This document shows, one piece after another, positions 8,893-18,565 of a DNA stretch of 64,000 bases. Origin of the DNA: Rikenellaceae bacterium (GTDB lineage Bacteria; Bacteroidota; Bacteroidia; Bacteroidales; Rikenellaceae). The translations under genes and the position numbers were made by a program. Every line of letters starts with the position of its first letter. The first letter of the stretch is position 1. Under the pieces are notes generated by a model, which did not search any database, was not told where the DNA came from, and worked only from the letters and a program-made list of their open reading frames with translations. The DNA is taken from NCBI GenBank assembly GCA_015059715.1, contig SUZV01000001.1:180948-244947 (forward strand), in the 5' to 3' direction.

Positions 8893-8916
8893 TGTCGTAA
8901 GTCGTATGTTACGACA
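8893..8916. promoter_or_regulatory. Inverted repeat in the batD upstream region
   Basis: TGTCGTAA-gtcgtatg-TTACGACA, a perfect 8-bp stem with an 8-nt loop, about 60 nt before the corrected batD start. It could be an operator, part of the leader, or part of a terminator with the neighbouring hairpin. Confidence 0.4.
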
Positions 8917-8921
8917 TAAGT

Positions 8922-8952
8922 GGGGCTGACCAAATACCATTCAGTCAACCCC
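8922..8952 (-). terminator. Hairpin after the fumarase gene
   Basis: GGGGCTGAC and GTCAACCCC pair with one G-T wobble around a 13-nt loop, about 23 nt after the fumarase stop. There is no good T tract, so the call is tentative. Confidence 0.45.
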
Positions 8953-8974
8953 CATATATTGCCGTTACTATGCT

Positions 8975-10588
8975 TTAGTGTGCAAAGTCGGCAAAGAAGT
9001 CATTGCCCTTATCATCTACAATGATGAAGGCTGGGAAGTTCTCAACATAAATCTTGCGTACTGCCTCCATGCCAAGCTCCTCGAAGTCAACAACCTCGAC
9101 ACTCTTGATTGAGTTCTTTGCAAGAATTGCCGCAGGACCACCAATAGAGCCAAGGTAGAAACCTCCGTTAGCCTTACATGCATCGGTTACCTGCTGCGAG
9201 CGGTTGCCCTTAGCCACCATTACCAACGAGCCTCCTGCCTTCTGGAAGAGGTCTACGTATGAGTCCATACGTCCCGCTGTGGTAGGACCAAATGAGCCTG
9301 AGGCCATGCCTGATGGAGTCTTCGCTGGTCCTGCATAGTACACAGGGTGATTCTTGAAGTACTCGGGCATAGGCTTACCCTCATCGAGCATCTGCTTGAT
9401 GCGTGCGTGGGCAATATCGCGTGCCACAACCAACGTACCCTTAAGGTTGAGGCGTGTCTTGATAGGATACTTAGACAATATCTGGCGAACCTTATCCATG
9501 CCCTCGTCAAGGTCGATATCTACGGCTGGCGACATTGCTGGTGCCTCGGCAGGAAGGAAACGTGCAGGGTTCTTCTCAAGCTGCTCAAGGAAGATACCCT
9601 CGGGGGTAATCTTTGCCTTGATATTACGGTCTGCCGAGCAGCTAACACCGATAGCTACGGGGCATGAGGCAGCGTGGCGTGGTGCGCGGATGACACGTAC
9701 ATCGTGTACGTAGTACTTGCCACCAAACTGTGCGCCGAGGCCTATCTCCTGGCATATCTTCTCTACCTTAGCCTCCCACTCAAGGTCGCGGAAGCAACGG
9801 CCGCCCTCGTTACCCGAAGTTGGAAGTGCGTCAAGATAGCCTGCCGAGGCCTTCTTGACCGTAGATAGACACATCTCGGCCGATGTGCCACCAATGCAGA
9901 TTGCCAAGTGGTATGGGGGGCATGCCGACGTGCCAAGGTCAAGGATATGCTTCTTAATGAAGGCTGTGAGCGACTCCTCGTTAAGAAGTGCCTTAGTCTG
10001 CTGGTAGAGGAAGGTCTTGTTGGCCGAGCCTCCACCCTTAGTGATGAACAAGAACTCGTACTCCATACCTGGGTGACCTGCATAGATGTCAATCTGTGCT
10101 GGAAGGTTCGTCGCTGAGTTCTTCTCTTCGGTCATCGTGAAGGGGACAACCTGCGAGTAGCGTAGGTTGCGCTCCTTGTATGTCTCGTAAACACCGCGTG
10201 AGATGCACTCTGCATCGTTTGCACCAGTATATACATCCTCGCCCTTGTGGCCGATGCATATTGCTGTACCTGTATCCTGGCAGGTGGGTAGCTCGCCCTC
10301 GGCAGCTACACACTGGTTCATAAGCATCGTGTATGCAACAAACTTGTCGTTGTCCGTAGCCTCGGGGTCGGCAAGGATGTTTGATAGCTTCTGAAGATGT
10401 GATGCTCGCAAGTAGAACGATACATCGCTATAGGCCTCCTTTGCCAATAGCTCAAGACCCTTAGGATCAACCTTCAAAATCTTACGTCCGTCGCACTCAA
10501 CAACCTTAACGTACTCCTTTGTCAAAAGGCGGTACTCCGTCTTATCCTCCTGGATAGGAAACGGCTCCTGATAGATAAATTCAGCCAT
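8975..10588 (-). CDS. fumA: Fumarate hydratase, class I (iron-sulfur)
   Basis: 537 aa, the usual length for the single-chain class I enzyme that interconverts fumarate and malate. The N-terminal alpha part carries the cluster cysteine motif [13 protein letters not shown] and further conserved cysteines ([30 protein letters not shown]). The C-terminal beta part has [19 protein letters not shown] and GGPAAILA. The enzyme uses a [4Fe-4S] cluster and is oxygen-sensitive in this family, fitting the reductive branch of the TCA cycle toward succinate in Bacteroidales. It follows the sodium-dependent transporter gene by 34 nt, so shared transcription is likely. The symbol is by class only; fumA and fumB cannot be told apart. 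Confidence 0.93.
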   Translation of the reverse strand: MAEFIYQEPFPIQEDKTEYRLLTKEYVKVVECDGRKILKVDPKGLELLAKEAYSDVSFYLRASHLQKLSNILADPEATDNDKFVAYTMLMNQCVAAEGELPTCQDTGTAICIGHKGEDVYTGANDAECISRGVYETYKERNLRYSQVVPFTMTEEKNSATNLPAQIDIYAGHPGMEYEFLFITKGGGSANKTFLYQQTKALLNEESLTAFIKKHILDLGTSACPPYHLAICIGGTSAEMCLSTVKKASAGYLDALPTSGNEGGRCFRDLEWEAKVEKICQEIGLGAQFGGKYYVHDVRVIRAPRHAASCPVAIGVSCSADRNIKAKITPEGIFLEQLEKNPARFLPAEAPAMSPAVDIDLDEGMDKVRQILSKYPIKTRLNLKGTLVVARDIAHARIKQMLDEGKPMPEYFKNHPVYYAGPAKTPSGMASGSFGPTTAGRMDSYVDLFQKAGGSLVMVAKGNRSQQVTDACKANGGFYLGSIGGPAAILAKNSIKSVEVVDFEELGMEAVRKIYVENFPAFIIVDDKGNDFFADFAH

Positions 10589-10622
10589 ACTATAAATCTT
10601 AGTTTTTATTGTTTGTACTCGA

Positions 10623-11960
10623 TTACAACGTGTTTATAAAGTCGTAGATGCCAAAGGCAAAGACTATCGACACCAGTACGGGGCATACCCATCTAAGTAG
10701 AAAACTGATAATCGGATAGCTGCTCTTGTCGATGCCTCCCTCGGCTGTGAGCTCGGCACGCATATCCTCGCGTCTCCATATCCATCCAACAAATACCGAG
10801 GTGAGTATGCCGAGAAGTGGCAACATCACGATAGCCGTGAAGTTGTCGAGCAGCGAGAAGAAGTTCATGCCTGCAACTTTATACTCGCTCCAATCGCCAA
10901 GCGACAGCGAGGCTACGGTAGACAAGGCAATAGCTATGAACGTAACAATCAATGCACTCTTATTACGTGACATGCCGCGCTTCTCGACGAAGTATGAGGT
11001 GACGGCCTCGTGCATAGAGATTGTCGACGAGAGTGCGGCAAGAGCTAAGAGCAGGAAGAAGAGCATAGCCCAAATATTACCTGCGGGCATCGCCGAGAAT
11101 ACCTTAGGCATGGCCACAAAGGCAAGCTGCATACCGCTCTCATTCTCAACGCCTGCCGAGAAGATGATAATAGCAGCGGTAAGGGCTACCAAGGTGTCAA
11201 GCGACACTACGCTGATAGCCGTACCTGCCAGCTTTGTACCCTTCTTAAAGTATGAGCCATAGATGAGCATAGCTCCCATACCGATTGAGAGGGTAAAGAA
11301 GGCTTGGCCCATAGCATCGAGGAAGGTCTTGCCCGTAACCTTCGAGAAGTCGGGAGTAAAGACACTGCCCAGAGCCTCGCGGCCCTCGGGGAGCCACAAC
11401 GAGTAGACGGCCAGCACGATAAGTATGACAAAGAGCAGTGGCATCATAATTTTTGAGGCCTTCTCGATACCTCCCTGCACACCTCCAACGATAATGAAGT
11501 GGTTGGCAAGGATGAAGATGTAGGTGTATATCAGTGGCTTCCATGTCGCGGTGGTAAACTCCGTAAAGAAGGCTCCGTAGTCGCCACCAATGCTATCTGT
11601 TGCCGACGAGAGGGCGTAGTTGAGCGTCCAGCCCGAGATTACAAAGTAGTAACCCATAATAAGGGTCACCGAGATAAGGCCTGCAGCACCTAACCAGCCC
11701 CACCCCTTGCGAATCTTCGAGAAGGCATCGATAGGGTTGCTCTTGGCGTTATGCCCCACGGCAAACTCGGCAATAAGAAGCGGCAAACCCAACAGGAGGA
11801 TGCAGCCTAAGTAGATGATGATAAATGCACCACCACCATTCTCGGAGGTGATGTAGGGGAAACGCCAAATGTTACCAAGGCCAATTGCTGAGCCTGCGGC
11901 GGCAAGGATGGCGGCTATCTTACCTCCAAAGCCACCACGTTTGGTTGTCTGTGTTGCCAT
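10623..11960 (-). CDS. Sodium-dependent transporter, neurotransmitter:sodium symporter family
   Basis: 445 aa with many hydrophobic helices. The signature opening [26 protein letters not shown] is the unwound first membrane helix and sodium site of the LeuT-like fold. [34 protein letters not shown] and the final [15 protein letters not shown] helix also fit. Bacterial members carry amino acids with sodium; substrate specificity cannot be read here. It lies 34 nt before fumarase on the same strand. Confidence 0.9.
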   Translation of the reverse strand: MATQTTKRGGFGGKIAAILAAAGSAIGLGNIWRFPYITSENGGGAFIIIYLGCILLLGLPLLIAEFAVGHNAKSNPIDAFSKIRKGWGWLGAAGLISVTLIMGYYFVISGWTLNYALSSATDSIGGDYGAFFTEFTTATWKPLIYTYIFILANHFIIVGGVQGGIEKASKIMMPLLFVILIVLAVYSLWLPEGREALGSVFTPDFSKVTGKTFLDAMGQAFFTLSIGMGAMLIYGSYFKKGTKLAGTAISVVSLDTLVALTAAIIIFSAGVENESGMQLAFVAMPKVFSAMPAGNIWAMLFFLLLALAALSSTISMHEAVTSYFVEKRGMSRNKSALIVTFIAIALSTVASLSLGDWSEYKVAGMNFFSLLDNFTAIVMLPLLGILTSVFVGWIWRREDMRAELTAEGGIDKSSYPIISFLLRWVCPVLVSIVFAFGIYDFINTL

Positions 11961-12021
11961 AGCAATATTAGATTAACTGAAGATTCTATGTCGGTTACTT
12001 TTGAATTTGTAATTGTCTACG

Positions 12022-12381
12022 CTATCCTACAAGCGTTACACTCACCCTATCTATCTTGCCCCCCAGCGGAGGTGCTATCTTCGATACGGTACACTCCATC
12101 TCGACAATCTGTGGGAAGGCCGCGCGCACAGCATTGATGATATCGGTTGCCGCAGCCTCGATAGTGTGGCGCGTGTGCTTCATCGATGCCTCGACAATCT
12201 CGTAGACCGTAAGGTAGTTGACCGCCTGGCGCACATCGTCGCTCTCGGGCAGCGTGCCCAATGCGGTGCGTATCACTAAGTCTACGCGAAAACGGTTACC
12301 CACCTGCTGCTCAAGGTCGTAGCAACCATGATAGGCGCGTAGGTAGATGCCGTCAAGGCGTATGGTGTATAACTTCTCCAC
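12022..12381 (-). CDS. folB: Dihydroneopterin aldolase
   Basis: 119 aa, the normal size. Motifs: IRLDGIYLRAYHGCYDLEQQVGNRF at the N-terminus, DVRQAVNYLTVYEIVEA with the substrate-binding glutamate region, and a C-terminal VSKIAPPLGGKIDRVSV strand where the catalytic lysine is expected. The enzyme splits 7,8-dihydroneopterin to 6-hydroxymethyl-dihydropterin in folate synthesis. It begins 2 nt after the tyrS stop, so the two are translationally coupled or at least co-transcribed. Confidence 0.92.
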   Translation of the reverse strand: MEKLYTIRLDGIYLRAYHGCYDLEQQVGNRFRVDLVIRTALGTLPESDDVRQAVNYLTVYEIVEASMKHTRHTIEAAATDIINAVRAAFPQIVEMECTVSKIAPPLGGKIDRVSVTLVG

Positions 12382-12383
12382 GG

Positions 12384-13679
12384 CTACTCTATAGTTATCA
12401 GGTAGTAGTTCTTCTTACCGCGCTGCACCAAGAGGTACTTACCGGCGATGAGGTCTTCGGCGGTAACTACACGCATAGCATCCGCAACCCTCTCCTTGTT
12501 GAGCTGCACGCCACCGCCCTGCACCATCTTACGGCACTCACCCTTCGAGGGGAACACCTTGCATACGTCGGCAATGATGTCGATAAATGGCTTGTCGAGG
12601 TTACTACGCGCGATGGTGAACTGTGGCACGCCCTCGAACACCTGAAGCAGTGTAGCCTCGTCGAGCGAGCGTAGTGCCTCCGAGGTGGCGTTGCCAAAGA
12701 GAATGTTGGATGCCGCCTGAGCCTTCTCCAGCTCCTCCTTAGAGTGAATCATCGTCGTTATCTCCTCGGCAAGACGCTTCTGTAGTATGCGGAGGTGTGG
12801 TGCCTCATCGTGCTGTGCTATGAGCGTCTCGATAGTCTCGCGGTCGAGAAGCGTGAATATCTTGATATAACGCTTAGCATCGTCGTCACTCACATTGAGC
12901 CAGAACTGATAGAACTTATATGGCGAGGTGTAGCGAGCATCGAGCCATACATTACCCGACTCGGTCTTACCAAATTTCGTTCCATCGGCCTTGGTGATTA
13001 GTGGGCAGGTGATTGCAAAGGCCTCGGCCTCGGCACCGAGCTTACGACGTATAAGCTCCGTACCTGTGGTGATGTTGCCCCACTGGTCGGCACCTCCGAG
13101 CTGTAGCTTGCAACCATACTCCTGATATAGGTGCAGGAAGTCGTAACCCTGGAGTAGCTGGTATGTAAACTCGGTAAACGACATGCCATCACCCTCGCCA
13201 TTGAAACGCTTCTTAACAGAGTCCTTAGCCATCATATAGTTTACGGTGATGCACTTGCCAATATCGCGTGCAAAATCCAAGAACGAGAACTCCTTCATCC
13301 AGTCGTAGTTGTTGACCAAGATAGCATGGTTCTCTGCCGTAGAGTCAAAATCGATGAGCTTAGCTAACTGATTCTTGATAGCCTCCTGGTTGTGGCGCAA
13401 CGTAGCCTCGTCGAGCAGGTTGCGCTCCTGTGACTTGCCCGAGGGGTCGCCAATCATTCCCGTAGCTCCTCCAATAAGGGCGATGGGGCGGTGGCCACAC
13501 ATCTGGAAGTGCTTAAGTATCATGACACCTACAAGGTGTCCTATGTGTAGTGAGTCGGCCGTAGGGTCGATGCCCAAATATGCCGATGTCATCTCCTTCT
13601 GCAACTGCTCTTTAGCTCCTGGCATAATGGTGTGAATCATACCACGCCACTCAAGCTCTTGAACAAAATCCTTAATCAT
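12384..13679 (-). CDS. tyrS: Tyrosyl-tRNA synthetase
   Basis: 431 aa. The class I catalytic core shows the HIGH signature ([11 protein letters not shown], about 40-51) and the KMSKS-type loop as KFGKTESG (about 232). Tyrosine-binding segments YQLLQGYDF and GGADQWGNI are present. A C-terminal S4 RNA-binding domain follows ([19 protein letters not shown], about 365). It charges tRNA-Tyr in the cytoplasm. Just downstream of dnaX and directly upstream of folB on the same strand. Confidence 0.97.
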   Translation of the reverse strand: MIKDFVQELEWRGMIHTIMPGAKEQLQKEMTSAYLGIDPTADSLHIGHLVGVMILKHFQMCGHRPIALIGGATGMIGDPSGKSQERNLLDEATLRHNQEAIKNQLAKLIDFDSTAENHAILVNNYDWMKEFSFLDFARDIGKCITVNYMMAKDSVKKRFNGEGDGMSFTEFTYQLLQGYDFLHLYQEYGCKLQLGGADQWGNITTGTELIRRKLGAEAEAFAITCPLITKADGTKFGKTESGNVWLDARYTSPYKFYQFWLNVSDDDAKRYIKIFTLLDRETIETLIAQHDEAPHLRILQKRLAEEITTMIHSKEELEKAQAASNILFGNATSEALRSLDEATLLQVFEGVPQFTIARSNLDKPFIDIIADVCKVFPSKGECRKMVQGGGVQLNKERVADAMRVVTAEDLIAGKYLLVQRGKKNYYLITIE

Positions 13680-13781
13680 AATATAACGTTTAAATCAATA
13701 ATTAACAATTTTATATAGACAACAGACTTATTGTAATGCCCCTCTATTTAATCGGCATGGCTCGCCTACATACTACGCCTA

Positions 13782-15620
13782 TTACTCGGCATCTAACCCC
13801 AGCTCGCTAATCATCTCCGAAAGACGCTCATTTCGCGCAACGAGATGTCTGAGACGGTCCTCAAGGGTTATGGGGCGCGACACCTTGATACGCTCGTTTA
13901 CCTCAACCTCAATCTCTATAAGCCCCGTAGCTCCGCTTATCGTGGAGAATATCTTCTGTAGCTCGCTCTTCTCGCGCATAACCTCCTCGTAGAGGGCCTG
14001 TGAGGCTACCGTAGTACGCACCCTATTGCCCTCAACGGTCATATTCTCAAATACACGACCTAAGCGAGGGCGTGTGGTAAGTAGGCTCTCAACAATCTTC
14101 TCGCGGGCTGCCGTAATCTTATCCTCACACATCGGGTCGATATTGGCTGCCATACGTGCCGCCTCGCTCTCGGCCTCCTCCTGAATCTCCGTAGCACTCT
14201 TAAAATCGCCCTCAAGGACTCCGCTAAGAGATATCTTTGTCACCGCCTGCCTTAGCGTAGCGTATGACCTGTTACTCTTCGGCCTGCTGTCGTTTGTTGT
14301 CGTCCCCATCTGCCCCTCTGACTTAGTGGCTATAGCACCCTTAGCCTTAGGCTCTGGCGTAGCATCCGCCGCGGGGTTTGGTCGCTCCACTGTGGGCGTT
14401 GCCACCACTCTTGCACTCTGAGGTGCTGCCTGCTGGGGCATAGGTACAGGCTGTGGCGACGGAGCTGTAGCGACTAACTCGGGGAGGGCGAAAGATGTTA
14501 CGAAGGTGTCGCTATCTATCGCTCCATTTTTTTTTTGGCCGAGACCTGCAAGTTTCATCAGTCCCAGCTCCACAAGTAGTCGTTGATTTGACGACTGTCG
14601 TATCTTTCCATCCGCCTCGGTGAGGAGTGATATGGCACTAAACAGAAACCCTCGGTCGCACCTTGCCGCCTGCTCCTTATATCGCTCGATAAGCCTGCCT
14701 GTAAACTCTACTAACGTGATTGCTGGGCCTTGGGCCATCAGCAGGTCGCGGAAGTGGGCATTAAGGCCCGAGATAAAGACCTGTGGCGAGAAGCCGCGCG
14801 ACAGCACCTCGTCGAAACGTAGCAACGCATCTACATAGTTGCCTGCAAGGAGTAGCTCGGTGACCGAGAAGTAGGTGTCGTAGTCAAGAACGTTAAGCGT
14901 AGAGGCTACATCCTTATAGTTTAGCTTTGTGCCACAGAACGACACCGCCTTGTCGAACATCGATAGGGCATCGCGCATCGCTCCATCGGCCTTGTGAGCT
15001 ATAAGGTTTAGGGCCTCGTCATCGGCCTCGACACTCTCCTGCGAGGCGATATGTCGCAGGTACTCCACGCCATCTTCGACACGTATGCGGTTGAAGTCGT
15101 ATATCTGGCAGCGCGAGAGTATCGTAGGGATAATCTTATGCTTCTCGGTGGTTGCGAGGATAAATATAGCGTGACGTGGCGGCTCCTCAAGGGTCTTTAG
15201 AAAGGCATTGAAGGCCGCAGGTGTGAGCATGTGTACCTCGTCGATGACGTAGACCGAGTAGCGACCCTGTTGTGGGATGATGCGTACCTGCTCAATGAGG
15301 TTGCGGATATCATCTACCGAGTTGTTCGATGCTGCATCTAACTCGTGAACATTGAGCGAGCGTCCCTCGTTAAACGTGCGGCACGACTCACACTCGTTAC
15401 ACGCCTCGCCCGACTGTGGGTTGAGGCAGTTGATGGTCTTGGCAAAGATACGTGCGCAGGTAGTCTTACCCACACCGCGAGGACCGCAGAAGAGGTAGGC
15501 ATGTGCTAACTGGCCACGCTCGATAGCGTTCTTGAGCGTAGATGTTATATGACGCTGCCCGACAACCGATGCAAAGGTCGTAGGGCGATATTTGCGTGCT
15601 GATACTACAAAATTCTCCAT
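13782..15620 (-). CDS. dnaX: DNA polymerase III subunits tau/gamma
   Basis: Trimmed to MENFVVSARKYRP, giving 612 aa; the ORF-track extension has no homology. Clamp-loader ATPase: Walker A GPRGVGKTTCARIFAKT (about 45), zinc module CLNPQSGEACNECESC, Walker B VIDEVHML, sensor SRCQIY. The collar domain runs to about residue 360, followed by a Pro/Ala/Gln-rich linker and a C-terminal tau region. At codons 362-365 the mRNA has ten consecutive A. Adding or removing one A leads to a stop within five codons after the run, predicting a short gamma form (367 or 369 aa). The tau form links the clamp loader to polymerase and helicase. The -7 box lies only 7 nt before the ATG, suggesting a very short leader. 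Confidence 0.95.
   Translation of the reverse strand: MENFVVSARKYRPTTFASVVGQRHITSTLKNAIERGQLAHAYLFCGPRGVGKTTCARIFAKTINCLNPQSGEACNECESCRTFNEGRSLNVHELDAASNNSVDDIRNLIEQVRIIPQQGRYSVYVIDEVHMLTPAAFNAFLKTLEEPPRHAIFILATTEKHKIIPTILSRCQIYDFNRIRVEDGVEYLRHIASQESVEADDEALNLIAHKADGAMRDALSMFDKAVSFCGTKLNYKDVASTLNVLDYDTYFSVTELLLAGNYVDALLRFDEVLSRGFSPQVFISGLNAHFRDLLMAQGPAITLVEFTGRLIERYKEQAARCDRGFLFSAISLLTEADGKIRQSSNQRLLVELGLMKLAGLGQKKNGAIDSDTFVTSFALPELVATAPSPQPVPMPQQAAPQSARVVATPTVERPNPAADATPEPKAKGAIATKSEGQMGTTTNDSRPKSNRSYATLRQAVTKISLSGVLEGDFKSATEIQEEAESEAARMAANIDPMCEDKITAAREKIVESLLTTRPRLGRVFENMTVEGNRVRTTVASQALYEEVMREKSELQKIFSTISGATGLIEIEVEVNERIKVSRPITLEDRLRHLVARNERLSEMISELGLDAE
14527..14536 (-). other. dnaX: A10 slippery run inside dnaX (candidate programmed slippage site)
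   Basis: The coding strand reads CAA AAA AAA AAT GGA at codons 362-366, ten A in a row. With nine A the frame continues ATG GAG CGA TAG; with eleven A (or a -1 ribosomal shift) it continues AAA TGG AGC GAT AGA TAG. Both stop almost at once, right after the collar domain. Known precedents are ribosomal -1 frameshifting in E. coli dnaX and transcript slippage on an A9 run in Thermus dnaX. That it operates here is inferred. Confidence 0.7.
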
Positions 15621-15627
15621 AACTCGA

Positions 15628-15635
15628 CAAAGGTA
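15628..15635 (-). promoter_or_regulatory. -7 promoter box directly before dnaX
   Basis: The minus strand reads TACCTTTG (TAnnTTTG), with only seven bases (TCGAGTT) between it and the ATG. Transcription would begin within a few bases of the start codon, giving a nearly leaderless mRNA. No convincing -33 element was seen. Confidence 0.5.
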
Positions 15636-15730
15636 GTAATTTTTTCCGTTCTTAAGGCTCGGAAACCAATTTTTTTCGCGCGCGTAGCAGCATTTATGCT
15701 GTGGGTAGGCCGTTTTTTGCAATATTGTAT

Positions 15731-15738
15731 TACCTTTG
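15731..15738 (+). promoter_or_regulatory. -7 promoter box before the metallophosphoesterase gene
   Basis: TACCTTTG on the plus strand, 24 nt before the ATG. It fits the Bacteroidales -7 consensus; no good -33 TTG is visible at 19-20 nt. Confidence 0.5.
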
Positions 15739-15762
15739 CGAAAACTTATAGACGTTTAAAGT

Positions 15763-16938
15763 ATGAGAGATTTAAGACTTTTATTTGCCATTTTTGCCAC
15801 GCTGTGTAGCGCAACAATCGCTGTGGCACAGGAGAGTATAGATAGCGGTTTTAACCTTATCGTTGTGGGTGACCCTCAGCCTCAGACAAAGGCCCAATTA
15901 GCGAGTCTGGAAGAGGAGATTATACCGCAAATAGCCACCATCGTCGAGGAGTATAAGGCTCAAAGCAACCGTCCGACGGCGATACTTCTTACGGGCGACG
16001 TAGTGTGGGATACGATGCGCTTCCTGCCGCGTGTTAAGAGTGCCTTTGAGAGTCTCGGTGTGGAGGTGTATGCCGTTATCGGCAACCATGACCACAATCG
16101 CGCCTTCTGCCGTAAGGATGCACGAGCAGAGAGACCTTATGTGAAGGTGTTTGGCCCACGCAATCAATCCTTTACAATGGGTGAAACACTATTTGTTACG
16201 CTCGATAACATTATGTTTAACCCGAATAAAACCTATCGCGAGCAGGTAGATGATGAGCAGCTTGCTTGGCTCGAAGAGGTGATGCGTCAGAACCCCGATG
16301 CTAAGCGTGTGGCGGTGTGTATGCACGCCTCGGCAACAGACTTCCAAACCGAGAAGATTAAGCCTTATGCACAGCCTATTGTCGACATTGTAGGCGACAG
16401 AGAGCTACACTTTGTAACGGGTCATCGACATCGCCACAATACCGCCGAGCATAGCCTGAAACTGTACGAGCATAGCGTGGCACAGGTAAACGGCAATCTG
16501 TGGTTTGCGCCAATATGTTCGGATGGTATGCCCAAGGGGGTATTCTGCATCGAGGAGCGCGACGGAGAGTGGCAGTGGCACCATCGTGTGCTTGGCAGAG
16601 ATGCTGACTATAGGTTAGTCGTCTGGCGCGAAGGTGTCGTTAAGGATAACGAGGAGTATGTTGTAGTCAAGGTCGTAGGCTGGGACAATAAGTGGCGTGT
16701 CGAGTGGGCGGAAAATGGTGTCGAGATGGGCGAGATGGAGCGTATCGAGATATACGACCCAGACTATATGCACTACGTTGAGTATGAGGCTAATTACGGT
16801 AAGAGATATATGGAGCGTCTACGTAACTCGGCAACCCTGCGTAGCCACTACTACCGTCTGCGTCGCACGGTGCAAAATAGCGAAATTACGATTACTGCCT
16901 TCGACAGCTTCGGACGTAGGTTCGAGGAGAGATTATAG
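15763..16938 (+). CDS. Secreted calcineurin-like metallophosphoesterase
   Basis: 391 aa with a signal peptide (MRDLRLLFAIFATLCSATIAVAQ). The five metal-binding blocks are in order: VVGDPQ (about 35), LTGDVVWD (about 73), VIGNHDHN (about 105), CMHAS and GHRHRH (about 225). The aspartate and histidine ligands are therefore intact. The C-terminal 130 residues are beta-rich (VVVKVVGWDNKWRVEW), like the extra domain that follows this fold in many Bacteroidota proteins. The substrate is unknown; sugar- or lipid-phosphates at the cell surface are possible. Divergent from dnaX and convergent with the GH2-like gene. Confidence 0.88.
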   Translation: MRDLRLLFAIFATLCSATIAVAQESIDSGFNLIVVGDPQPQTKAQLASLEEEIIPQIATIVEEYKAQSNRPTAILLTGDVVWDTMRFLPRVKSAFESLGVEVYAVIGNHDHNRAFCRKDARAERPYVKVFGPRNQSFTMGETLFVTLDNIMFNPNKTYREQVDDEQLAWLEEVMRQNPDAKRVAVCMHASATDFQTEKIKPYAQPIVDIVGDRELHFVTGHRHRHNTAEHSLKLYEHSVAQVNGNLWFAPICSDGMPKGVFCIEERDGEWQWHHRVLGRDADYRLVVWREGVVKDNEEYVVVKVVGWDNKWRVEWAENGVEMGEMERIEIYDPDYMHYVEYEANYGKRYMERLRNSATLRSHYYRLRRTVQNSEITITAFDSFGRRFEERL

Positions 16939-16965
16939 GTCGGCAAGATTAGGGCGATTAAAGAG

Positions 16966-17006
16966 TTTAGGGAGGTTTAGGCTGCGGCAGTCTAAATCTC
17001 CCTAAA
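16966..17006. terminator. Bidirectional-looking hairpin between convergent genes
   Basis: TTTAGGGAGGTTTAG pairs with CTAAATCTCCCTAAA (15 bp, one G-T) around an 11-nt loop. It sits between the convergent metallophosphoesterase and GH2-like genes and could serve both. Confidence 0.7.
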
Positions 17007-17065
17007 ATCGTTATACGTGCTTACTCTCCCTCTGAAAAATGTGTCAGTAAAGCCATAGTAGTTAG

Positions 17066-18412
17066 CTATTTTGCGATATCTATATCTATATCGCTATTCC
17101 ACTCTCCATCGGCTCCACCGTAGATGATAGGGCGGCTATCGCCATAGCTCTTAAGGTGTTCGTAGGCCTTGTACATATTATAGCCATTGCCCGAGTTGTC
17201 GCCTCCGAGCCTAAAGCCTATGATGCATATATGGTTCTGGCTACGGCGATACATGGCATCCACGCGCACAATATAGTCATCGACAAGCCAGGGGGCATTG
17301 GCTGGTGTGCCTCCTACATTGCGGTTATCGTCCGTAGAGGGTGAGTTGATAGCTGCGCAGTCGATAACATAGATACCAACCCTGTCGCATATATCGTAGT
17401 ACCAACGTGGCTGGGGATAGCTCGGACATAAGCAGTTATAACCCTCGGCCTTGAGTCGCTTAATCTCTCGCTCGGTGGTGGCCATATCGGTGGCGGCGTT
17501 GTATTGTTTCGTCTTAAGCGACAGCTCCTTGTCAAAGGCTGTGATAGCTCCACTATCGGTATAGGCATACTCGCCAAAGCCAACTTTAAGGGGGATATAC
17601 TCCCAAAGAATACCGCTACGCTTGATATATAGCATAAGGTCGTAGAGCTTGGGGTTTGTCGGCGACCAGCGGTTAGGATTAGAGTGGTATATCCAGGGCG
17701 TAAAGCTCATAGTGTCGCGCGTATATCCGCTCATAGCTAAGTCATTGACGCTATACTCCATAAGCTTGCCATCGGGAGCATATATGTCGTAGCCAACCTC
17801 TATAGTCTCGTCCGTAGAGAAGGAGTTATCTACGACGACATCGAGGCGTAGCTGCGCAAAGCGATCTAAAGAGTCGGGGACAAGGCGCACACGAAAGTCG
17901 TAGATGCCCAGCCTGCGCTGAGCAAAGATGTAGCTATTGGCAAATATCTCGCGCTCGGCACTCGTAAGGGCCTCGTCGAGTTGCGACATATAGGGCTCGC
18001 TGATAATAACTACAGCGATGGTATTCTCGCCCTGCTCCAAATAGGGCGAGATGAAAAACTCCGAGGGGGTAAACCTGTCTACAGGCGCGCTTATCTGCTT
18101 ACCGTTGACAAAGAGGGTGTAGCTCTCGGGTGTATTCTCGATATGTAGGTAGGCGTTGTAATCGTTCCATGCGGCGGGTATCTCAACGCGCTGCTCATAT
18201 ACTCGTCGCACGGTGCCCTCCTCGCTCTGAAACGTAAGCTCAGGGGCATAGACAATGTGCTTGTCTATGGCTGTGCGGATGTCGCGCTTGGCATCCTCGC
18301 GCCTGTCGTAACAGATAAACTCGGAGCGCGTAATGCGGCTCTGGGCGAAAGTGTCGGCCGCTGTGAGTAGGCATACAATAGCCGTTAGAAGTAGAGAATA
18401 TGTCGTTTTCAT
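17066..18412 (-). CDS. GH2-like secreted protein, truncated and apparently non-catalytic
   Basis: The start is set at MKTTYSLLLTAIVCLL, a clear signal peptide, giving 448 aa; the ORF-track extension runs antisense into asnS. The layout is that of a family 2 glycoside hydrolase: a sugar-binding-like jelly roll (about 25-175), an Ig-like domain ending NRWSPTNPKLYDL, then the start of a TIM barrel. Key positions differ from LacZ-type enzymes: usual CSHYPN is CPSYPQ, usual DEANIESHG is DCAAINSPS, and usual SLGNE-GNG is RLGGDNSGNG. The chain ends at EWNSDIDIDIAK, before the region holding the nucleophile. The reading frame is otherwise clean, so a carbohydrate-binding or structural role is more likely than recent decay. 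Predicted periplasmic or surface protein. Confidence 0.75.
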   Translation of the reverse strand: MKTTYSLLLTAIVCLLTAADTFAQSRITRSEFICYDRREDAKRDIRTAIDKHIVYAPELTFQSEEGTVRRVYEQRVEIPAAWNDYNAYLHIENTPESYTLFVNGKQISAPVDRFTPSEFFISPYLEQGENTIAVVIISEPYMSQLDEALTSAEREIFANSYIFAQRRLGIYDFRVRLVPDSLDRFAQLRLDVVVDNSFSTDETIEVGYDIYAPDGKLMEYSVNDLAMSGYTRDTMSFTPWIYHSNPNRWSPTNPKLYDLMLYIKRSGILWEYIPLKVGFGEYAYTDSGAITAFDKELSLKTKQYNAATDMATTEREIKRLKAEGYNCLCPSYPQPRWYYDICDRVGIYVIDCAAINSPSTDDNRNVGGTPANAPWLVDDYIVRVDAMYRRSQNHICIIGFRLGGDNSGNGYNMYKAYEHLKSYGDSRPIIYGGADGEWNSDIDIDIAK

Positions 18413-18498
18413 AGTCATCAACAATGTGTAAAGCTCTAAATATACCTCGCAAAGGTATAAAAAAGTGGTAATATCCCACCTATTTATAAAAAAATTAG

Positions 18499-18506
18499 TA
18501 ATTTTG
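18499..18506 (+). promoter_or_regulatory. -7 promoter box upstream of asnS
   Basis: TAATTTTG on the plus strand, 59 nt before the corrected asnS start. No TTG at 19-20 nt upstream. Confidence 0.4.
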
Positions 18507-18565
18507 TGGCCTATAACCGCGTTAGACCATTGACGATAATAGATGAAATAAAAATATATAGACTT

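Noticed and set aside
13680-13781. T-box leader upstream of tyrS
   Set aside because: T-box leaders are longer, the gap lies on the far side (dnaX end to tyrS start is about 100 nt), and no T-box sequence is seen.
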